Shown one piece after another: positions 9,388 through 18,832 of a DNA stretch of 64,000 nt. Numbering within the stretch: the first letter of the stretch is position 1; every line of letters starts with the position of its first letter. The notes beneath the pieces were generated by a model. That model saw only the letters and a program-made list of their open reading frames with translations. It was not told where the DNA came from and searched no databases. The DNA comes from Planctomycetia bacterium (lineage in GTDB: Bacteria > Planctomycetota > Planctomycetia > Pirellulales > JACPPG01), in NCBI GenBank assembly GCA_016191115.1, contig JACPPG010000040.1:1-64000 (forward strand), written 5' to 3'. The position numbers and the translations under genes were made by a program.

Positions 9388-9930
9388 CTACCCTGGCTGC
9401 TGCAACGTCGGCAGGCGACCGGCGCGGATTTGCAGCCGGCCGTCGACCACGCGACTGTCGTAGGAGTAAAGTCCGCGCGGCGGCGGGCCACTGGCGCGCT
9501 GGCCATCCTGGTAGTAAACGCCGCCGTGGCAGGGACACAGAAACAGACCCGATTGCGGGAACCACGACACGGGGCAGCCCAGGTGCGTGCAGTTCACCAT
9601 GAACACCTGGAACTTCTCTCCTTCGTCGTGGCGAACGTACGCTGCCAGGCGTTCCGACTGTCCGTCCCAAGGGCGATGCAGCGGATCGACGAAATCCACG
9701 AGCCGCGTCTGCTTCTCGGGATACTCTTCGACCGGCCCCAAGTCGACCCAACGGTCGCCGGGCGTTCGCAGGATGGGCGACAGTAAGTAGCCCACCACCG
9801 GCACGCCGGCCGCGGTTGTGGCCAGCGCGCCCAGCGCGACGCTCAACCAGCCAAGCGCGCTACGACGATTGGGTGGCGATTCGGCCGCCGCTCCACTCGC
9901 CTTGGGTGAACGAGATTCGTGCTCGGACAT
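9388..9930 (-). CDS. Rieske 2Fe-2S protein of the bc complex
   Basis: 180 aa. One N-terminal membrane anchor (LGWLSVALGALATTAAGVPV) is followed by a Rieske fold with both cluster motifs, CTHLGC (Cys/His pair) and CPCHGG (second Cys/His pair), about 18 residues apart as expected. A double-Arg region precedes the anchor (NRRSALG), consistent with Tat insertion. It oxidises quinol at the Qo site and passes electrons to the haem c modules. ATG 9930 is chosen over the preceding TTG. Gene order dihaem cyt c-Rieske-cyt b/c makes a three-gene alternative cytochrome bc complex. Confidence 0.93.
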   Translation of the reverse strand: MSEHESRSPKASGAAAESPPNRRSALGWLSVALGALATTAAGVPVVGYLLSPILRTPGDRWVDLGPVEEYPEKQTRLVDFVDPLHRPWDGQSERLAAYVRHDEGEKFQVFMVNCTHLGCPVSWFPQSGLFLCPCHGGVYYQDGQRASGPPPRGLYSYDSRVVDGRLQIRAGRLPTLQQPG

Positions 9931-9937
9931 CAAATGC

Positions 9938-10792
9938 TTACCTTTCGGAGGATCCCCCGGCAGCCGCGGCCGACGCGGTTTGACTCTGTTCTACGGGCCG
10001 CCGCCACGACGCCACGAGAGCAACGACGTCCGCGATCTGCTCGTTTGTCAGCGGTTGGCCCGCGGGGAGCATCGCCCCCAGTTTCCTGAAATCGGGCATG
10101 CCCAGATCCGGCCTCCCGGTGATCACGATCCGCCTTAGCGCCTGGTCGCTCACCAGCGACAGAAAGGCCGCGTTTTTCAAAGGTCCGGCTTCGTTGCCCC
10201 CTTGCCCGCTCGTGCCGTGACAGTTGCCGCACGACAGGGCAAACACCTGGAACGCCTCTTCGCGATTGGCCCGCGCGTGGACATCCGTCTTGTCGGCGGG
10301 CGCCAGATAGTCGGGAAGCGGGCCGGCGGTGTCATCCGGCTTGCCGGCCCATTTCTTTCGCACGCCACTAATGACAATGTCGACCTGCTCGGCGGTCAGA
10401 GTTCCTCCCTGCTCGCGGGCGAAGGCCGGCATCAGCGTCCGGGCGCGCCCCTCGGAGACAACCCGCTTCATCTCTGCCTCCGGAATGATCGCCAGGAACA
10501 GCGGGTCTGCCAGCGGCGGCGCCGGACCCAACCGGCCCTCGGCGCCGTGGCAGCCCGAGCAATTCCGCGCAAAGAGCTGCTCGAAGTCGCGGACTTCGGA
10601 CGGGCGCGGCGGGCGCTCGTGAGCCAGGCGGCGCCCGCAGCCTGCGGCGACGAGCACGAGCGCCATGGCCGCCCATCGCGCGGACAGGGACACACCCGCC
10701 CGCGTCGTCGCGGAGCATCGTTGCCCGGATCGGATCGTGCGATGAAACGAACGAAACGATGTCATCATCTTTCCAATACGGTGCTCCGGCAT
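9938..10792 (-). CDS. dihaem cytochrome c lipoprotein
   Basis: 284 aa with a lipobox-like signal (LVLVAAGC) and two c-type haem motifs, CSGCH and CGNCH, each with a downstream Met ligand candidate (TLMPAF and LGMPDF). The two domains each have the size of a class I cytochrome c. It likely carries electrons between the bc complex and the caa3 oxidase on the periplasmic face. ATG 10792 lies 4 nt after the upstream gene's stop; ATGs at 10768 and 10765 are alternatives and would shorten the N-region before the signal. It is flanked by the oxidase and bc genes of the same operon. Confidence 0.88.
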   Translation of the reverse strand: MPEHRIGKMMTSFRSFHRTIRSGQRCSATTRAGVSLSARWAAMALVLVAAGCGRRLAHERPPRPSEVRDFEQLFARNCSGCHGAEGRLGPAPPLADPLFLAIIPEAEMKRVVSEGRARTLMPAFAREQGGTLTAEQVDIVISGVRKKWAGKPDDTAGPLPDYLAPADKTDVHARANREEAFQVFALSCGNCHGTSGQGGNEAGPLKNAAFLSLVSDQALRRIVITGRPDLGMPDFRKLGAMLPAGQPLTNEQIADVVALVASWRRPVEQSQTASAAAAGGSSER

Positions 10793-10796
10793 CCGA

Positions 10797-11603
10797 TCAA
10801 GATATCCCCGCGCCGCGGACGGACACCTTCTCCGAACGCATTACCACCAACCCCGCCAGGATGCCGTACACGAATTGCGAAGCAATGAACCATTGCCAGT
10901 CAACGCGGCGATTCATCACCGGGTTCAATACGCCCATGAAGCCGTAGACCGCGCCAGTCCACAAGAGCGGCGCTACAATGCCGCCCCACAGCACCGGCCA
11001 CCGCGGCAACGTGGGCAATAAAACACCGTAGCAAAGGCCTGCTCCGGCCGACACGAGCGCATGGATCACAAGGCCAAAGACCAGCGCCAGCGCGTCAAAC
11101 TGCGCCAGCTCGGCGTCGGTCGCCGTGGCGAAGCGTGGCATAAGCATCGCGGCCAGCAAGTTGACCGTGTACCAGATGCCGCGACCACTCACCACGCCGT
11201 ATGCCAGCGCGACCACGGCCATGCCGATGCCCCCCACGATCCCACCGCGAACGCCCGCGGAATAAGGATGGACCTTCTCGGGGAGCCGCATGCGGTGCAC
11301 GAACCCCGCCGCCGGTGCGATGGCGACGGCGGCGGGCACCACCGCTCTCGGGCGCTCGTGGGCCGGAACGCGAGCGTGCTCGAACTCGCCGCGCCCCGGC
11401 AGAAGCTCTCGGATCCATCCCCCCAGGGCCAAAGGCACGAGCACGGCCCCGGCGATCGACATCGCCCAATTCGTCAGGCAACCGGCCGCCAGGAGCGTTA
11501 TGCCCAGCGCGAGCACCATCGGCCAGGCGGTCGCAAGAGGCATGGCAATGGCCTCATGCGCGGCGGAGTTTTCGCGTGCTGCTATTTCGCCGGAAGGTTC
11601 CAT
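10797..11603 (-). CDS. multi-spanning membrane protein of the cox/bc operon
   Basis: 268 aa. The N-terminal part has two hydrophobic segments (MVLALGITLLAAGC, MSIAGAVLVPLALGG) resembling small oxidase subunit IV-like pieces. A hydrophilic linker rich in His/Arg/Pro follows, and then about five more segments, including WFIASQFVYGILAGLVV near the C-terminus. Its position between coxC and the dihaem cytochrome suggests an accessory subunit or assembly role; no catalytic motif is visible. ATG 11603 is preferred. A longer reading from 11705 would overlap coxC by ~80 nt. Confidence 0.7.
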   Translation of the reverse strand: MEPSGEIAARENSAAHEAIAMPLATAWPMVLALGITLLAAGCLTNWAMSIAGAVLVPLALGGWIRELLPGRGEFEHARVPAHERPRAVVPAAVAIAPAAGFVHRMRLPEKVHPYSAGVRGGIVGGIGMAVVALAYGVVSGRGIWYTVNLLAAMLMPRFATATDAELAQFDALALVFGLVIHALVSAGAGLCYGVLLPTLPRWPVLWGGIVAPLLWTGAVYGFMGVLNPVMNRRVDWQWFIASQFVYGILAGLVVMRSEKVSVRGAGIS

Positions 11604-11622
11604 GGAAGCGACCTGGTGATCC

Positions 11623-12255
11623 TCAACGTCCGAATACGTACACGACGGCGAAGACCACGATCCACACCGTGTCGACAAAATGCCAATACCAACTGACGAT
11701 TTCAAATCCGCCTGTCCGCAGCCGCGAGAGTGCGGCCGTGGCGGATAGGCAGAACATCAATGACAACAGGAGAACGCCTACCGTCACGTGGGCCGCGTGG
11801 AAACCGACCAGCGTGTAGTAGGTGGTACCGAACAGGTTGCGGCCGATGGTCAGCCCGTGCTCGAAGATCAGGCTGCGCCACTCGACGGCGGTGCCCGCCA
11901 GAAAGAGCGCGCCCAGCGCGATCGTGGCGGCGAGCCAACCGCGAAAGCCACCGAGCCCGCCGCGGTGCATCGCCGTGCCGGCCAGGTGCGCCGTGAAACT
12001 GCTGGCCACCAGGCAGATTGTATTGGCGACCGCCAAGGGGATGCTCAGCGCCTCGGCCGGCGTTGGGCCCGCCGTGCTTTGCCCGATATACGTGATGTAG
12101 GCGACGACGAGCGTGCCGAAGAAAGCCACCTCGGAGCACAAGAAGCACACCATGCCGACCTGCGCGCTGTGCGCGGCGCCCAGCTCGAACGTCGGCGCGT
12201 GCCGCTCGAAGCGCCGCGCTGGAGAGATCGATTGTGGTAGACCGGCCTGGCTCAC
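11623..12255 (-). CDS. coxC: cytochrome c oxidase subunit III
   Basis: 210 aa, five predicted membrane helices, the short form of subunit III. Diagnostic pieces are the first helix with FLCSEVAFFGTL, the central HLAGTAMHRG, the TYYTLVGFHAAHVTVGV helix carrying the conserved Gly-Phe-His-xx-His signature, and the C-terminal WYWHFVDTVWIVVF. It stabilises the catalytic subunit. The start is GTG 12255 with GGAAAG upstream. It follows coxA by 40 bp in the operon. Confidence 0.95.
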   Translation of the reverse strand: MSQAGLPQSISPARRFERHAPTFELGAAHSAQVGMVCFLCSEVAFFGTLVVAYITYIGQSTAGPTPAEALSIPLAVANTICLVASSFTAHLAGTAMHRGGLGGFRGWLAATIALGALFLAGTAVEWRSLIFEHGLTIGRNLFGTTYYTLVGFHAAHVTVGVLLLSLMFCLSATAALSRLRTGGFEIVSWYWHFVDTVWIVVFAVVYVFGR

Positions 12256-12295
12256 GCGTTCTTTCCTTTCTCTTCGCGTCGCGAAAACAGAAGAG

Positions 12296-13942
12296 TCATT
12301 CGTGCATCCAGTCGGGGTCTTCGGGATGTTTCAAGTCCCACAATGGGCGGCGGCTGCGTACGAGCGGGATTTCCTCGAAGTTGTACGGCGGCGGCGGCGA
12401 CGTCGTGGCCCATTCGAGCGTCCAGGCGTCCCACGGATCGTCCCCGCCTGGTTTGCCACGTCGCAGCGATAGAAACAGATTCCAGAAAAAGATGGCAAAG
12501 GCCACGCCCAGCACCGTCGCGCCCGCGGTGGAAAGCTGGTTCCAGACGGTCCATCCGCGATCGGCCGAGTAGGTGTAAATCCGCCGCGGCATCCCCATCA
12601 GGCCGGCGATGTGCATCGGGAAGAACGTGAGGTTGAATCCGAGGAGCATCAGCCAGAAATGCCAGCGGCCGAGCCGTTCGCTCATCATCCGCCCTGTAGC
12701 CTTGGGAAACCAATAGTAGAAGCCGGCCATCAGCGCGAACATCGTGCCGCCGAACAGCACGTAGTGAAAGTGCGCGACGACGAAGTAGCTGTCGCTCACC
12801 TGCCAGTCGATCGGCACGCTGGCCAACATGATCCCCGTCAATCCGCCCATGAGGAACATCCCCAGGAAACCCAGGGCAAATAGCATGGGCGTCGCCATCC
12901 GCAACCGGCCGCCGTAGAGCGTGGCGATCCAATTGAAGACCTTGATGCCGGTGGGCACGGCAATCAGAAACGTCACGCCCGAGAAGATGGCGTCCAGCGC
13001 GTCGCTCAAGCCCACCGTGAACATGTGATGTGCCCACACGCCCATGCTGATGAACCCGATGGCGATCGTCGCCGCGGCCACCGACTCGTAGCCGAAGATC
13101 ACCTTGCGGGAGAAGACGGGCACGATTTCGGAGATCATGCCGAAGGCCGGTAGCGCCAGGATGTAGACCTCGGGGTGCCCGAAAAACCAGAACATGTGCT
13201 GCCACAAGACGGCCGATCCGCCGGCCTGCGTGTCGAAGAAATGCGCCCCCAGCGAGCGGTCAAATAGCAGCATGATCTGGGCGGCCGTCAGCGGCGGGAT
13301 CGCGAAGATCAAAAGCACGCCGTCGACCAGCATCATCCACACGAAGAGAGGCACCTTCCCCAGCGTCATTCCCGGCGCGCGGAAGGTGAGAATGGTGGTG
13401 ACGAGGTTCACGGCCCCGGCCAGTGTGCCAATGCCCGAGGTCATGAGTCCGAGAATCCAGTAGTCGGTACTATGCCCGCGGGAAAAGGCGTACTCGGTCA
13501 ACGGTGCATAGGCGAACCAACCCACGTCGGGCGCGCCGCCGGCGAAGAAGCTTGCGTACGTCAACGTGCCGCCGAAGGCGAATAGCCAGTAGCTCATGGC
13601 GTTCAGGCGAGGAAACGCCATATCGCGGGCGCCGATCATCAGGGGCACCAGGTAGTTGCCGAACCCGATGAGGATCGGCATGCCGACGAAGAAGACCATC
13701 GTCGTGCCGTGCATGGTGAAAAGCTGATTGAAGATCTCAGGCCCCAGCACCCGCGCCCCGGGCGCCCAAAGCTGCCAGCGGATGAGCATGGCCTCGATGC
13801 CGCCGATCGCAAAAAAGGCAAGACTGGTCGCGACGTACAGGATGCCGATCCGCTTGTGATCGACCGTGCTGACCCAAGCCGACAACCCTGCCGTCGCCGG
13901 GAGCGGCGCCGCGCGGCTCGCGGATTGTTCGACTACGGCCAT
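12296..13942 (-). CDS. coxA: cytochrome c oxidase subunit I (caa3-type)
   Basis: 548 aa, twelve or more membrane helices. It reduces O2 to water at the haem a3-CuB site and pumps protons. Visible landmarks: the low-spin haem ligand region TMHGTTMVFFVG, the D-channel-type NYLVPLMIGARDMAFPRLN, the CuB ligand and cross-linked Tyr region WFFGHPEVYILALP, the CuB His pair HHMFTVG, and the haem His pair region VAHFHYVLFGG. The H-P-E-V-Y Tyr marks it as an A-type enzyme. ATG 13942 is 19 bp after coxB. Confidence 0.97.
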   Translation of the reverse strand: MAVVEQSASRAAPLPATAGLSAWVSTVDHKRIGILYVATSLAFFAIGGIEAMLIRWQLWAPGARVLGPEIFNQLFTMHGTTMVFFVGMPILIGFGNYLVPLMIGARDMAFPRLNAMSYWLFAFGGTLTYASFFAGGAPDVGWFAYAPLTEYAFSRGHSTDYWILGLMTSGIGTLAGAVNLVTTILTFRAPGMTLGKVPLFVWMMLVDGVLLIFAIPPLTAAQIMLLFDRSLGAHFFDTQAGGSAVLWQHMFWFFGHPEVYILALPAFGMISEIVPVFSRKVIFGYESVAAATIAIGFISMGVWAHHMFTVGLSDALDAIFSGVTFLIAVPTGIKVFNWIATLYGGRLRMATPMLFALGFLGMFLMGGLTGIMLASVPIDWQVSDSYFVVAHFHYVLFGGTMFALMAGFYYWFPKATGRMMSERLGRWHFWLMLLGFNLTFFPMHIAGLMGMPRRIYTYSADRGWTVWNQLSTAGATVLGVAFAIFFWNLFLSLRRGKPGGDDPWDAWTLEWATTSPPPPYNFEEIPLVRSRRPLWDLKHPEDPDWMHE

Positions 13943-13961
13943 GGCGTGCTCTCGGTCGCGA

Positions 13962-15026
13962 TTACTTCAACGTTTCCAGGTAGTCGACGAGCGTATCGAC
14001 GTCGCTATCGCCCAGGTGCATGTTCGGCATTTGCGAGCCGGGCTTGATCGCGTCCGGATCGGCGATCCAGGCCCGCAAGCGCGCACGATCATTCGCGGCG
14101 GCGCCGGCGGCAATCGTGCGACGGGCCATCAGGTGAGTCAGGTCGGGGCCCACTGTGCCATGGGCGGGCGTACCGCGGATCGTATGGCAGTTCACGCAGG
14201 CGAGCGCCAAAAATCGCGCCCGGCCCGCCGCGGTTGCCGCTTCGTCCGCGGCCGGCTTCCGCTCGTTCTCCTGCCAGCGGCGAAAATCGTCGTCCGTTTC
14301 GACCATCACCGCAATTTTCATGTTCGCGTGCTGCACCCCGCAGAACTCCGCGCACTGACCCAGGTGCGTCGCCGGTTCACCGGCCGAGAACCACATGTGG
14401 TTTGTCCGGCCGGGCACCACGTCCGTTTTGCCGGCCAGGCGTGGCACCCAAAAGCTGTGAATCACGTCGGCCGACAAGAGCTCGACCGACACCGCGACCG
14501 GCTCTCCGTCGCGCCCGGCCGGTACGTGCAATTCGTTAGCCGTGCGGACGCTCAGATCGGGATAGTTGATCTCCCACCACCATTGGTGACCGATCACTTG
14601 CACGCGCACCGTCTCGCCGGAAGTGCCCGGCTGCTGGGCCTCGACAACGCTCCGCACGACGACCAGGAACAGCACGAACACGATCAAAAGCGGGGCAATC
14701 GTCCAGGCCACTTCGAGTGGCGTGCTGCCGTATATCTGGGCCGGCTCGGCATCGTCCGCGCCCTTGCGCCCGAAACGCAGCGCCGAGTAGACCAGCGCAC
14801 CGCCGACCAGCACGAAGATCGCGCCCGTGATTCCCAGCACGAGATAAAAGAGCTCGCGGATGGCCACGGCGGGTTGGCCCACAGGGCGAAAGACCGAAAG
14901 GTCGTCGGCCGCGGCGCGGGTGGCCGCCAGCCAGACGACGGCCGCGAGCACGGGCGCGCAGCGCCCCGCGACGGCGCTTGCGGTCCGACCCCAGCCTGTG
15001 ATTCCCTTCCTGGCTTGGCGCATCAT
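13962..15026 (-). CDS. coxB: cytochrome c oxidase subunit II with fused cytochrome c (caa3-type)
   Basis: 354 aa. Signal peptide, two membrane helices, then the CuA domain with GHQWWWEINYP and the copper ligands CAEFCGVQHANM. A C-terminal cytochrome c domain with ACVNCHTIRG and Met ligand SQMPNM follows. The fused haem c makes this a caa3 oxidase that accepts electrons from membrane-bound cytochromes, fitting the haem-c-tailed cytochrome b and dihaem lipoprotein downstream. It is the first gene of a nine-gene operon on the minus strand; the promoter should lie in 15027-15126, just before a MITE copy. Confidence 0.96.
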   Translation of the reverse strand: MMRQARKGITGWGRTASAVAGRCAPVLAAVVWLAATRAAADDLSVFRPVGQPAVAIRELFYLVLGITGAIFVLVGGALVYSALRFGRKGADDAEPAQIYGSTPLEVAWTIAPLLIVFVLFLVVVRSVVEAQQPGTSGETVRVQVIGHQWWWEINYPDLSVRTANELHVPAGRDGEPVAVSVELLSADVIHSFWVPRLAGKTDVVPGRTNHMWFSAGEPATHLGQCAEFCGVQHANMKIAVMVETDDDFRRWQENERKPAADEAATAAGRARFLALACVNCHTIRGTPAHGTVGPDLTHLMARRTIAAGAAANDRARLRAWIADPDAIKPGSQMPNMHLGDSDVDTLVDYLETLK

Positions 15027-15126
15027 GGCCGCCGACCGTGGCCCTCGCTTAGAGTCATTCCACCGTGAATGCGCTTGCAGTGTAGCGAGTCAATGGCCAA
15101 CAGCCAAGCTTTTGCCAGCGGCGGGT

Positions 15127-15265
15127 CAGGGTCATTCTGTTTTTCAAAATGGCGAGGCGGGAAAATGGGACTGGCTCCGAGCATAAACAGCGCAAGCCCT
15201 TTCAGACCAACGTTTCGTCTCGGTGCCTGTCCCACTTTCCCGCCGGTGCGCCGCCGGCAAGCTTG
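15127..15265 (+). repeat. MITE-like element, copy 2 (one end lost)
   Basis: Starts CAGGGTCATTC (one change from the family terminus), carries the complete hairpin core and ends at GGCAAGCTTGA. It lies in the divergent gap between coxB and the glucoamylase gene, so it may separate their promoters or place its hairpin in one 5' leader. Confidence 0.9.
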
Positions 15266-15525
15266 AAATGCAACAGAAGGACGGCTGGCGTACTCGTGCT
15301 TTGTGTAGCCCGCGCGGCCCGTCCGCGCGTAACGGCTCTAACGGATGCGAGGATCGCGGCCGACGGACGCGCAAGCGCCGCACGGCAGCGGAGGATGCGC
15401 ACACCCGCCGGGCACGCCAAAACATCGTAGACTAATAGGCCGAATTCTTGCCACGCGGTCGCTCGCGCACGTTGTCGCGGTTGCGCGCGGGCGGCCGGCG
15501 CGGCGCCCCTCGACGAGGCACCCCG
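15266..15525. other. intergenic leader before the glucoamylase gene
   Basis: No gene supported. Very GC-rich, with short self-complementary stretches (GCCCGCGCGGCC / GGACGCGCAAG). An in-frame TTG at 15448 could extend the glucoamylase N-terminus by 26 Arg/Gly-rich residues, but that extension has no family similarity. Confidence 0.4.
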
Positions 15526-17931
15526 GTGGTCATTCTGCTCGACAAGAATCCCGCGACAGGCGCCCCCGGCATCCCGCCCCGTTGGGCGCGCAGCAACAAG
15601 CAGGGCGTGGGCACGGCCTACTCCGATTTAAGCCGCGTCTGGTTCACCGTCTCCGGCGGCGCGCTCAACGAAGTCGCCTACCCGACGATCGATCGGCCGC
15701 AGATCCGCGACATGCAGTTCCTGATCACCGACGGCGAGACCTTTTTCCACGACAGCCGCCGCAGTCTGATCAGCACCGTCGAGTACATCCACCAGCATAC
15801 GCTCGGGTTTCGCATCACCAGTCGGGACCCGCAGGGACGCTACCAGCTCGTTAAGCAGGTGATTTCCGATCCGCACCGATCCAGCGTGCTTCTGAACACG
15901 CGACTGGAGGCACAGCCGGAACTGCTCCAGAAGCTCCGGCTGTTCGTGCTACTCGCGCCGCATCTGAACGTCGCCGGCTGGGGCAACAACGGCAACGTCG
16001 TGCGCACCCGCGCCGGCGACGTGCTGACCGCGCACAAGGACCACGTGTGGCTGGCCCTGGCGGCCTCGGTCCCGTTTCGCGCCACCTCCTGCGGCTACGT
16101 CGGCATGACCGACGGCTGGCAGGACCTGGCGCACGACTACCGCATGGACTGGCACTTCGACTCCGCGCCCGACGGCAATATCGCGCTCATGGGCGAATTG
16201 GACCTGTCCGCGAGCAGGGAGTTCCTGGTTGTCCTGTCATTCGGCTCCACAATGCATCATGCGCTCGTGTCGCTTTCGCATTCGCTGGCTTTCTCGATCG
16301 ACCAGCACCGGGCGCGTTATATCGAGCAATGGGCGCGGGCGGCGGTGCACTTGCGGCCCGACCCGGCGCGCGTCACCGGCGACGGCGGCCGGCTGTACTG
16401 CATCAGCCACAGCCTGATATTGGCGCACGAGGACAAGGTGCACGACGGCGCGACAATCGCCTCGCTCAGCACGCCGTGGGGAGAAGCCAAGAGCGACGAC
16501 GACTCGGGCGGCTACCATCTCGTGTGGACGCGCGACATGTGCAATAGCGCCACGGGACTGCTCGCGGCCGGCAATCAAGGACCGCCGCTGCGGTCGCTTT
16601 TGTATCTGGCCTGCACGCAGTGCGAAAGCGGCGGCTTCTATCAGAATTTCTGGATCGATGGCGAGCCGTACTGGCACGGCATTCAGCTCGACGAAGTGTC
16701 GTTCCCGATCATGCTCGCCTGGCGCATGCACAAGGCCGAGGCCCTGGCCGAATTCGACCCCTGGCCGATGGTCCTCGCGGCGGCAAGCTACCTGGTCCAG
16801 AACGGGCCCGCCACCCCACAGGAACGGTGGGAGGAAAACGCCGGCTATTCGCCCTCCACGTTGGCCGCCAATATCGCCGGGCTGGTCTGCGGCGCATGTT
16901 TCGCCCGCGACCGCGGCCACAACGACACGGCCGAGTTCCTCGAGACGTACGCCGACTTCCTCGAATGCCACGTCGAACGGTGGACCGTCACCACTGCGGG
17001 GGAGCTATTGCCCGGCGTGCCGCGGCACTACATCCGCATCCGGCCCATCGACCTGGCGGACCCCCATGCCGACGAAGACCCGAATCGCGGCATGCTCGAC
17101 ATCCGCAACGGGCCGCCCGGCGACGCGTACTCCTTTCCGGCGAAGAACGTGGTCGATGCCGGTTTTCTGGAACTGGTGCGCTACGGAATCCGCGCCGCGG
17201 GCAGCACATTGATGGAAGACTCGCTCCGCGTTGTCGACGCGGTGCTGAAGGTCGACACGCTCTTCGGGCCATGCTGGCGCCGTTACAACCACGACGGCTA
17301 CGGCCAACGCCTCGACGGCGGGCCCTTCGAGGGCTGGGGGCACGGTAGCGCTTGGCCGCTGTTGACCGGCGAGCGCGGACACTACGAGCTGGCCGCCGGC
17401 CGCGACCCGACGCCGTACATCCGCGCGATGGAGCGATTCGCCACCGATACGGCGCTTTTGCCCGAGCAGGTCTGGGACCAGCCCGACCTGCCCGAGGCCA
17501 TGATGTATTTCGGCCGCGCCACGGGAGGGGTGAATCCGCTGGTGTGGGCGCACGCGGAGTACATCCGGCTGGTGCGATCGACGGCCGACGGCCGTGTCTT
17601 CGACCTGATTCCCGAGGTCGCTGATCGCTACCTGTCCGGCAAGCCGCGTGGGCCGGTGGAAGTGTGGAAGTTCAACCGCCGCGTCCGATCGGTGGCGCGC
17701 GGGGCCCGGCTGCGGATCCTCGCTTCAGCGCCTTTCCGCCTGCACTGGACTGCCGATGAATGGCAGCACGGCCACGACACCGATTCAACGTCGACCGAGC
17801 TGAAACAGGATTACGTCGACATCGCCGTGGCCAAGGATCAGCGGGCGCCGATCCGTTTCACGTTCTACTGGCCCGTCGCCGGCCGCTGGGAAGGGACGGA
17901 TTTTGAAGTGACGGTGGGCGACGCGACGTAG
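15526..17931 (+). CDS. GH15 glucoamylase-type glycoside hydrolase
   Basis: About 801 aa, no signal peptide, so probably cytoplasmic. It hydrolyses alpha-1,4 (or alpha,alpha-1,1) glucosidic bonds from the non-reducing end. The N-terminal ~260 residues are the bacterial beta-sandwich (GIPPRWARSNKQGVGTAY, SRVWFTVSGG). The catalytic (alpha/alpha)6 barrel follows with YHLVWTRDMC, the general acid motif WEENAGYSP and the general base region LLPEQVWDQ. Both catalytic glutamates are present. GTG 15526 has GAGG eight nt upstream and begins just before family homology. It is a single gene, convergent with the ankyrin gene. Confidence 0.92.
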   Translation: MVILLDKNPATGAPGIPPRWARSNKQGVGTAYSDLSRVWFTVSGGALNEVAYPTIDRPQIRDMQFLITDGETFFHDSRRSLISTVEYIHQHTLGFRITSRDPQGRYQLVKQVISDPHRSSVLLNTRLEAQPELLQKLRLFVLLAPHLNVAGWGNNGNVVRTRAGDVLTAHKDHVWLALAASVPFRATSCGYVGMTDGWQDLAHDYRMDWHFDSAPDGNIALMGELDLSASREFLVVLSFGSTMHHALVSLSHSLAFSIDQHRARYIEQWARAAVHLRPDPARVTGDGGRLYCISHSLILAHEDKVHDGATIASLSTPWGEAKSDDDSGGYHLVWTRDMCNSATGLLAAGNQGPPLRSLLYLACTQCESGGFYQNFWIDGEPYWHGIQLDEVSFPIMLAWRMHKAEALAEFDPWPMVLAAASYLVQNGPATPQERWEENAGYSPSTLAANIAGLVCGACFARDRGHNDTAEFLETYADFLECHVERWTVTTAGELLPGVPRHYIRIRPIDLADPHADEDPNRGMLDIRNGPPGDAYSFPAKNVVDAGFLELVRYGIRAAGSTLMEDSLRVVDAVLKVDTLFGPCWRRYNHDGYGQRLDGGPFEGWGHGSAWPLLTGERGHYELAAGRDPTPYIRAMERFATDTALLPEQVWDQPDLPEAMMYFGRATGGVNPLVWAHAEYIRLVRSTADGRVFDLIPEVADRYLSGKPRGPVEVWKFNRRVRSVARGARLRILASAPFRLHWTADEWQHGHDTDSTSTELKQDYVDIAVAKDQRAPIRFTFYWPVAGRWEGTDFEVTVGDAT

Positions 17932-17983
17932 TGTGCCACTTCGCCAATGATGCGGCCGCGTGTGCCACCGCGGCCGCGTGTGC

Positions 17984-18005
17984 CACTGCTTCGCCAGAAG
18001 CAGTG
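17984..18005. terminator. hairpin between convergent genes, candidate terminator
   Basis: Perfect 9-bp stem CACTGCTTC-GCCA-GAAGCAGTG in the gap between the glucoamylase (+) and ankyrin (-) genes. It directly follows a 17-bp tandem repeat (GCGGCCGCGTGTGCCAC, twice, from 17951). There is no U tract, so intrinsic termination is only a possibility. Confidence 0.4.
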
Positions 18006-18091
18006 CGAAGCGAGGACCGACGTCGAAATGATCGCCTGGTCTTTGCGCGGGGCAGCACGGCTTGCCCTGATCGGTCAAGCCGTGGCACGCG

Positions 18092-18832
18092 TCAGCACAA
18101 CTCGTCGGCACTGCGGGCACCCTGCAGGTGCAGCCAGCCGACGAGTGCGTTGGCGCCGCTGCGGCGGGCGGCATCGAAGGGGGTCAGCTTGTCGTGGCCG
18201 ACCCAGTTGATGTCGGCGCCTTGGCCGAGAAGATATTCAGCCGTCGCCCGTTGACCGCCGTGACAGGCGCACCAGAACGCGTTTGTGACGTCGTCGGGCG
18301 GGGGCGTGTCGCCGGCAAAACACGACTCGACGCGGTCCATCAGCCCCAATGCGGCGGCCTGCCAGAGATTCGTTTTCGCGCCGCGTTCGAGTAGCCGGCG
18401 GGCCGCGTTCCATTGGCCGAAAGCCACGGCATCGGCGATTGGCGTCCCGTTGCCGATCACGCCGCCGTCGGCTTCGATATCGGCGCCGCGATCCAAGAGG
18501 GCGTCGAGCACGGCTACGTCGTCGCTGCTGGCGGCCCAGTGGAGCGGCGTCTCGGTGTGAGGGCCGATGAACCGCGCGTTCACGTTCGCGCCGGCCGCCA
18601 AGAGCGCAGCCACGGTCTCAGTGCCGCGGGGAAAATGGCCCGGCCAGTCGGTGGCCACGTGCAGAAGCGTCCGCGACATCCCGCCGGGGTTGCAGCCCTT
18701 CGTGGGATCGCCAAGCCTGGCCGTCGCCAGCCCCGGGTTCTCATCCAGCAACCGCTTGAGCGCCTCGACGTTGCCCTTGTGGATCGCCTCCACAGCGGCG
18801 ACCGCCAACGGCTCTTGGGTATCGATGTTCAT
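18092..18832 (-). CDS. ankyrin repeat protein
   Basis: 246 aa made almost entirely of ankyrin-type helix-loop-helix units with hallmark pieces: AVEAIHKGNVEALKRLL, RTLLHVAT, ETPLHWAASSDDVAVLDALL, GTPIADAVAFGQWNAARRLL, DKLTPFDAARRSGANALVGWL. About five to six repeats and no signal peptide, so probably a cytoplasmic protein-binding scaffold. The target is not inferable. ATG 18832; single gene. Confidence 0.85.
   Translation of the reverse strand: MNIDTQEPLAVAAVEAIHKGNVEALKRLLDENPGLATARLGDPTKGCNPGGMSRTLLHVATDWPGHFPRGTETVAALLAAGANVNARFIGPHTETPLHWAASSDDVAVLDALLDRGADIEADGGVIGNGTPIADAVAFGQWNAARRLLERGAKTNLWQAAALGLMDRVESCFAGDTPPPDDVTNAFWCACHGGQRATAEYLLGQGADINWVGHDKLTPFDAARRSGANALVGWLHLQGARSADELC

Noticed and set aside
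13866..15068. 400-codon plus-strand ORF opposite coxB.
   Set aside because: His/Arg/Gly-rich antisense shadow typical of high-GC DNA; coxB on minus has clear CuA and haem motifs.
15144..15425. 93-codon ORFs on both strands across MITE copy 2.
   Set aside because: Encoded by the repeat core that recurs in all copies; no independent gene evidence.
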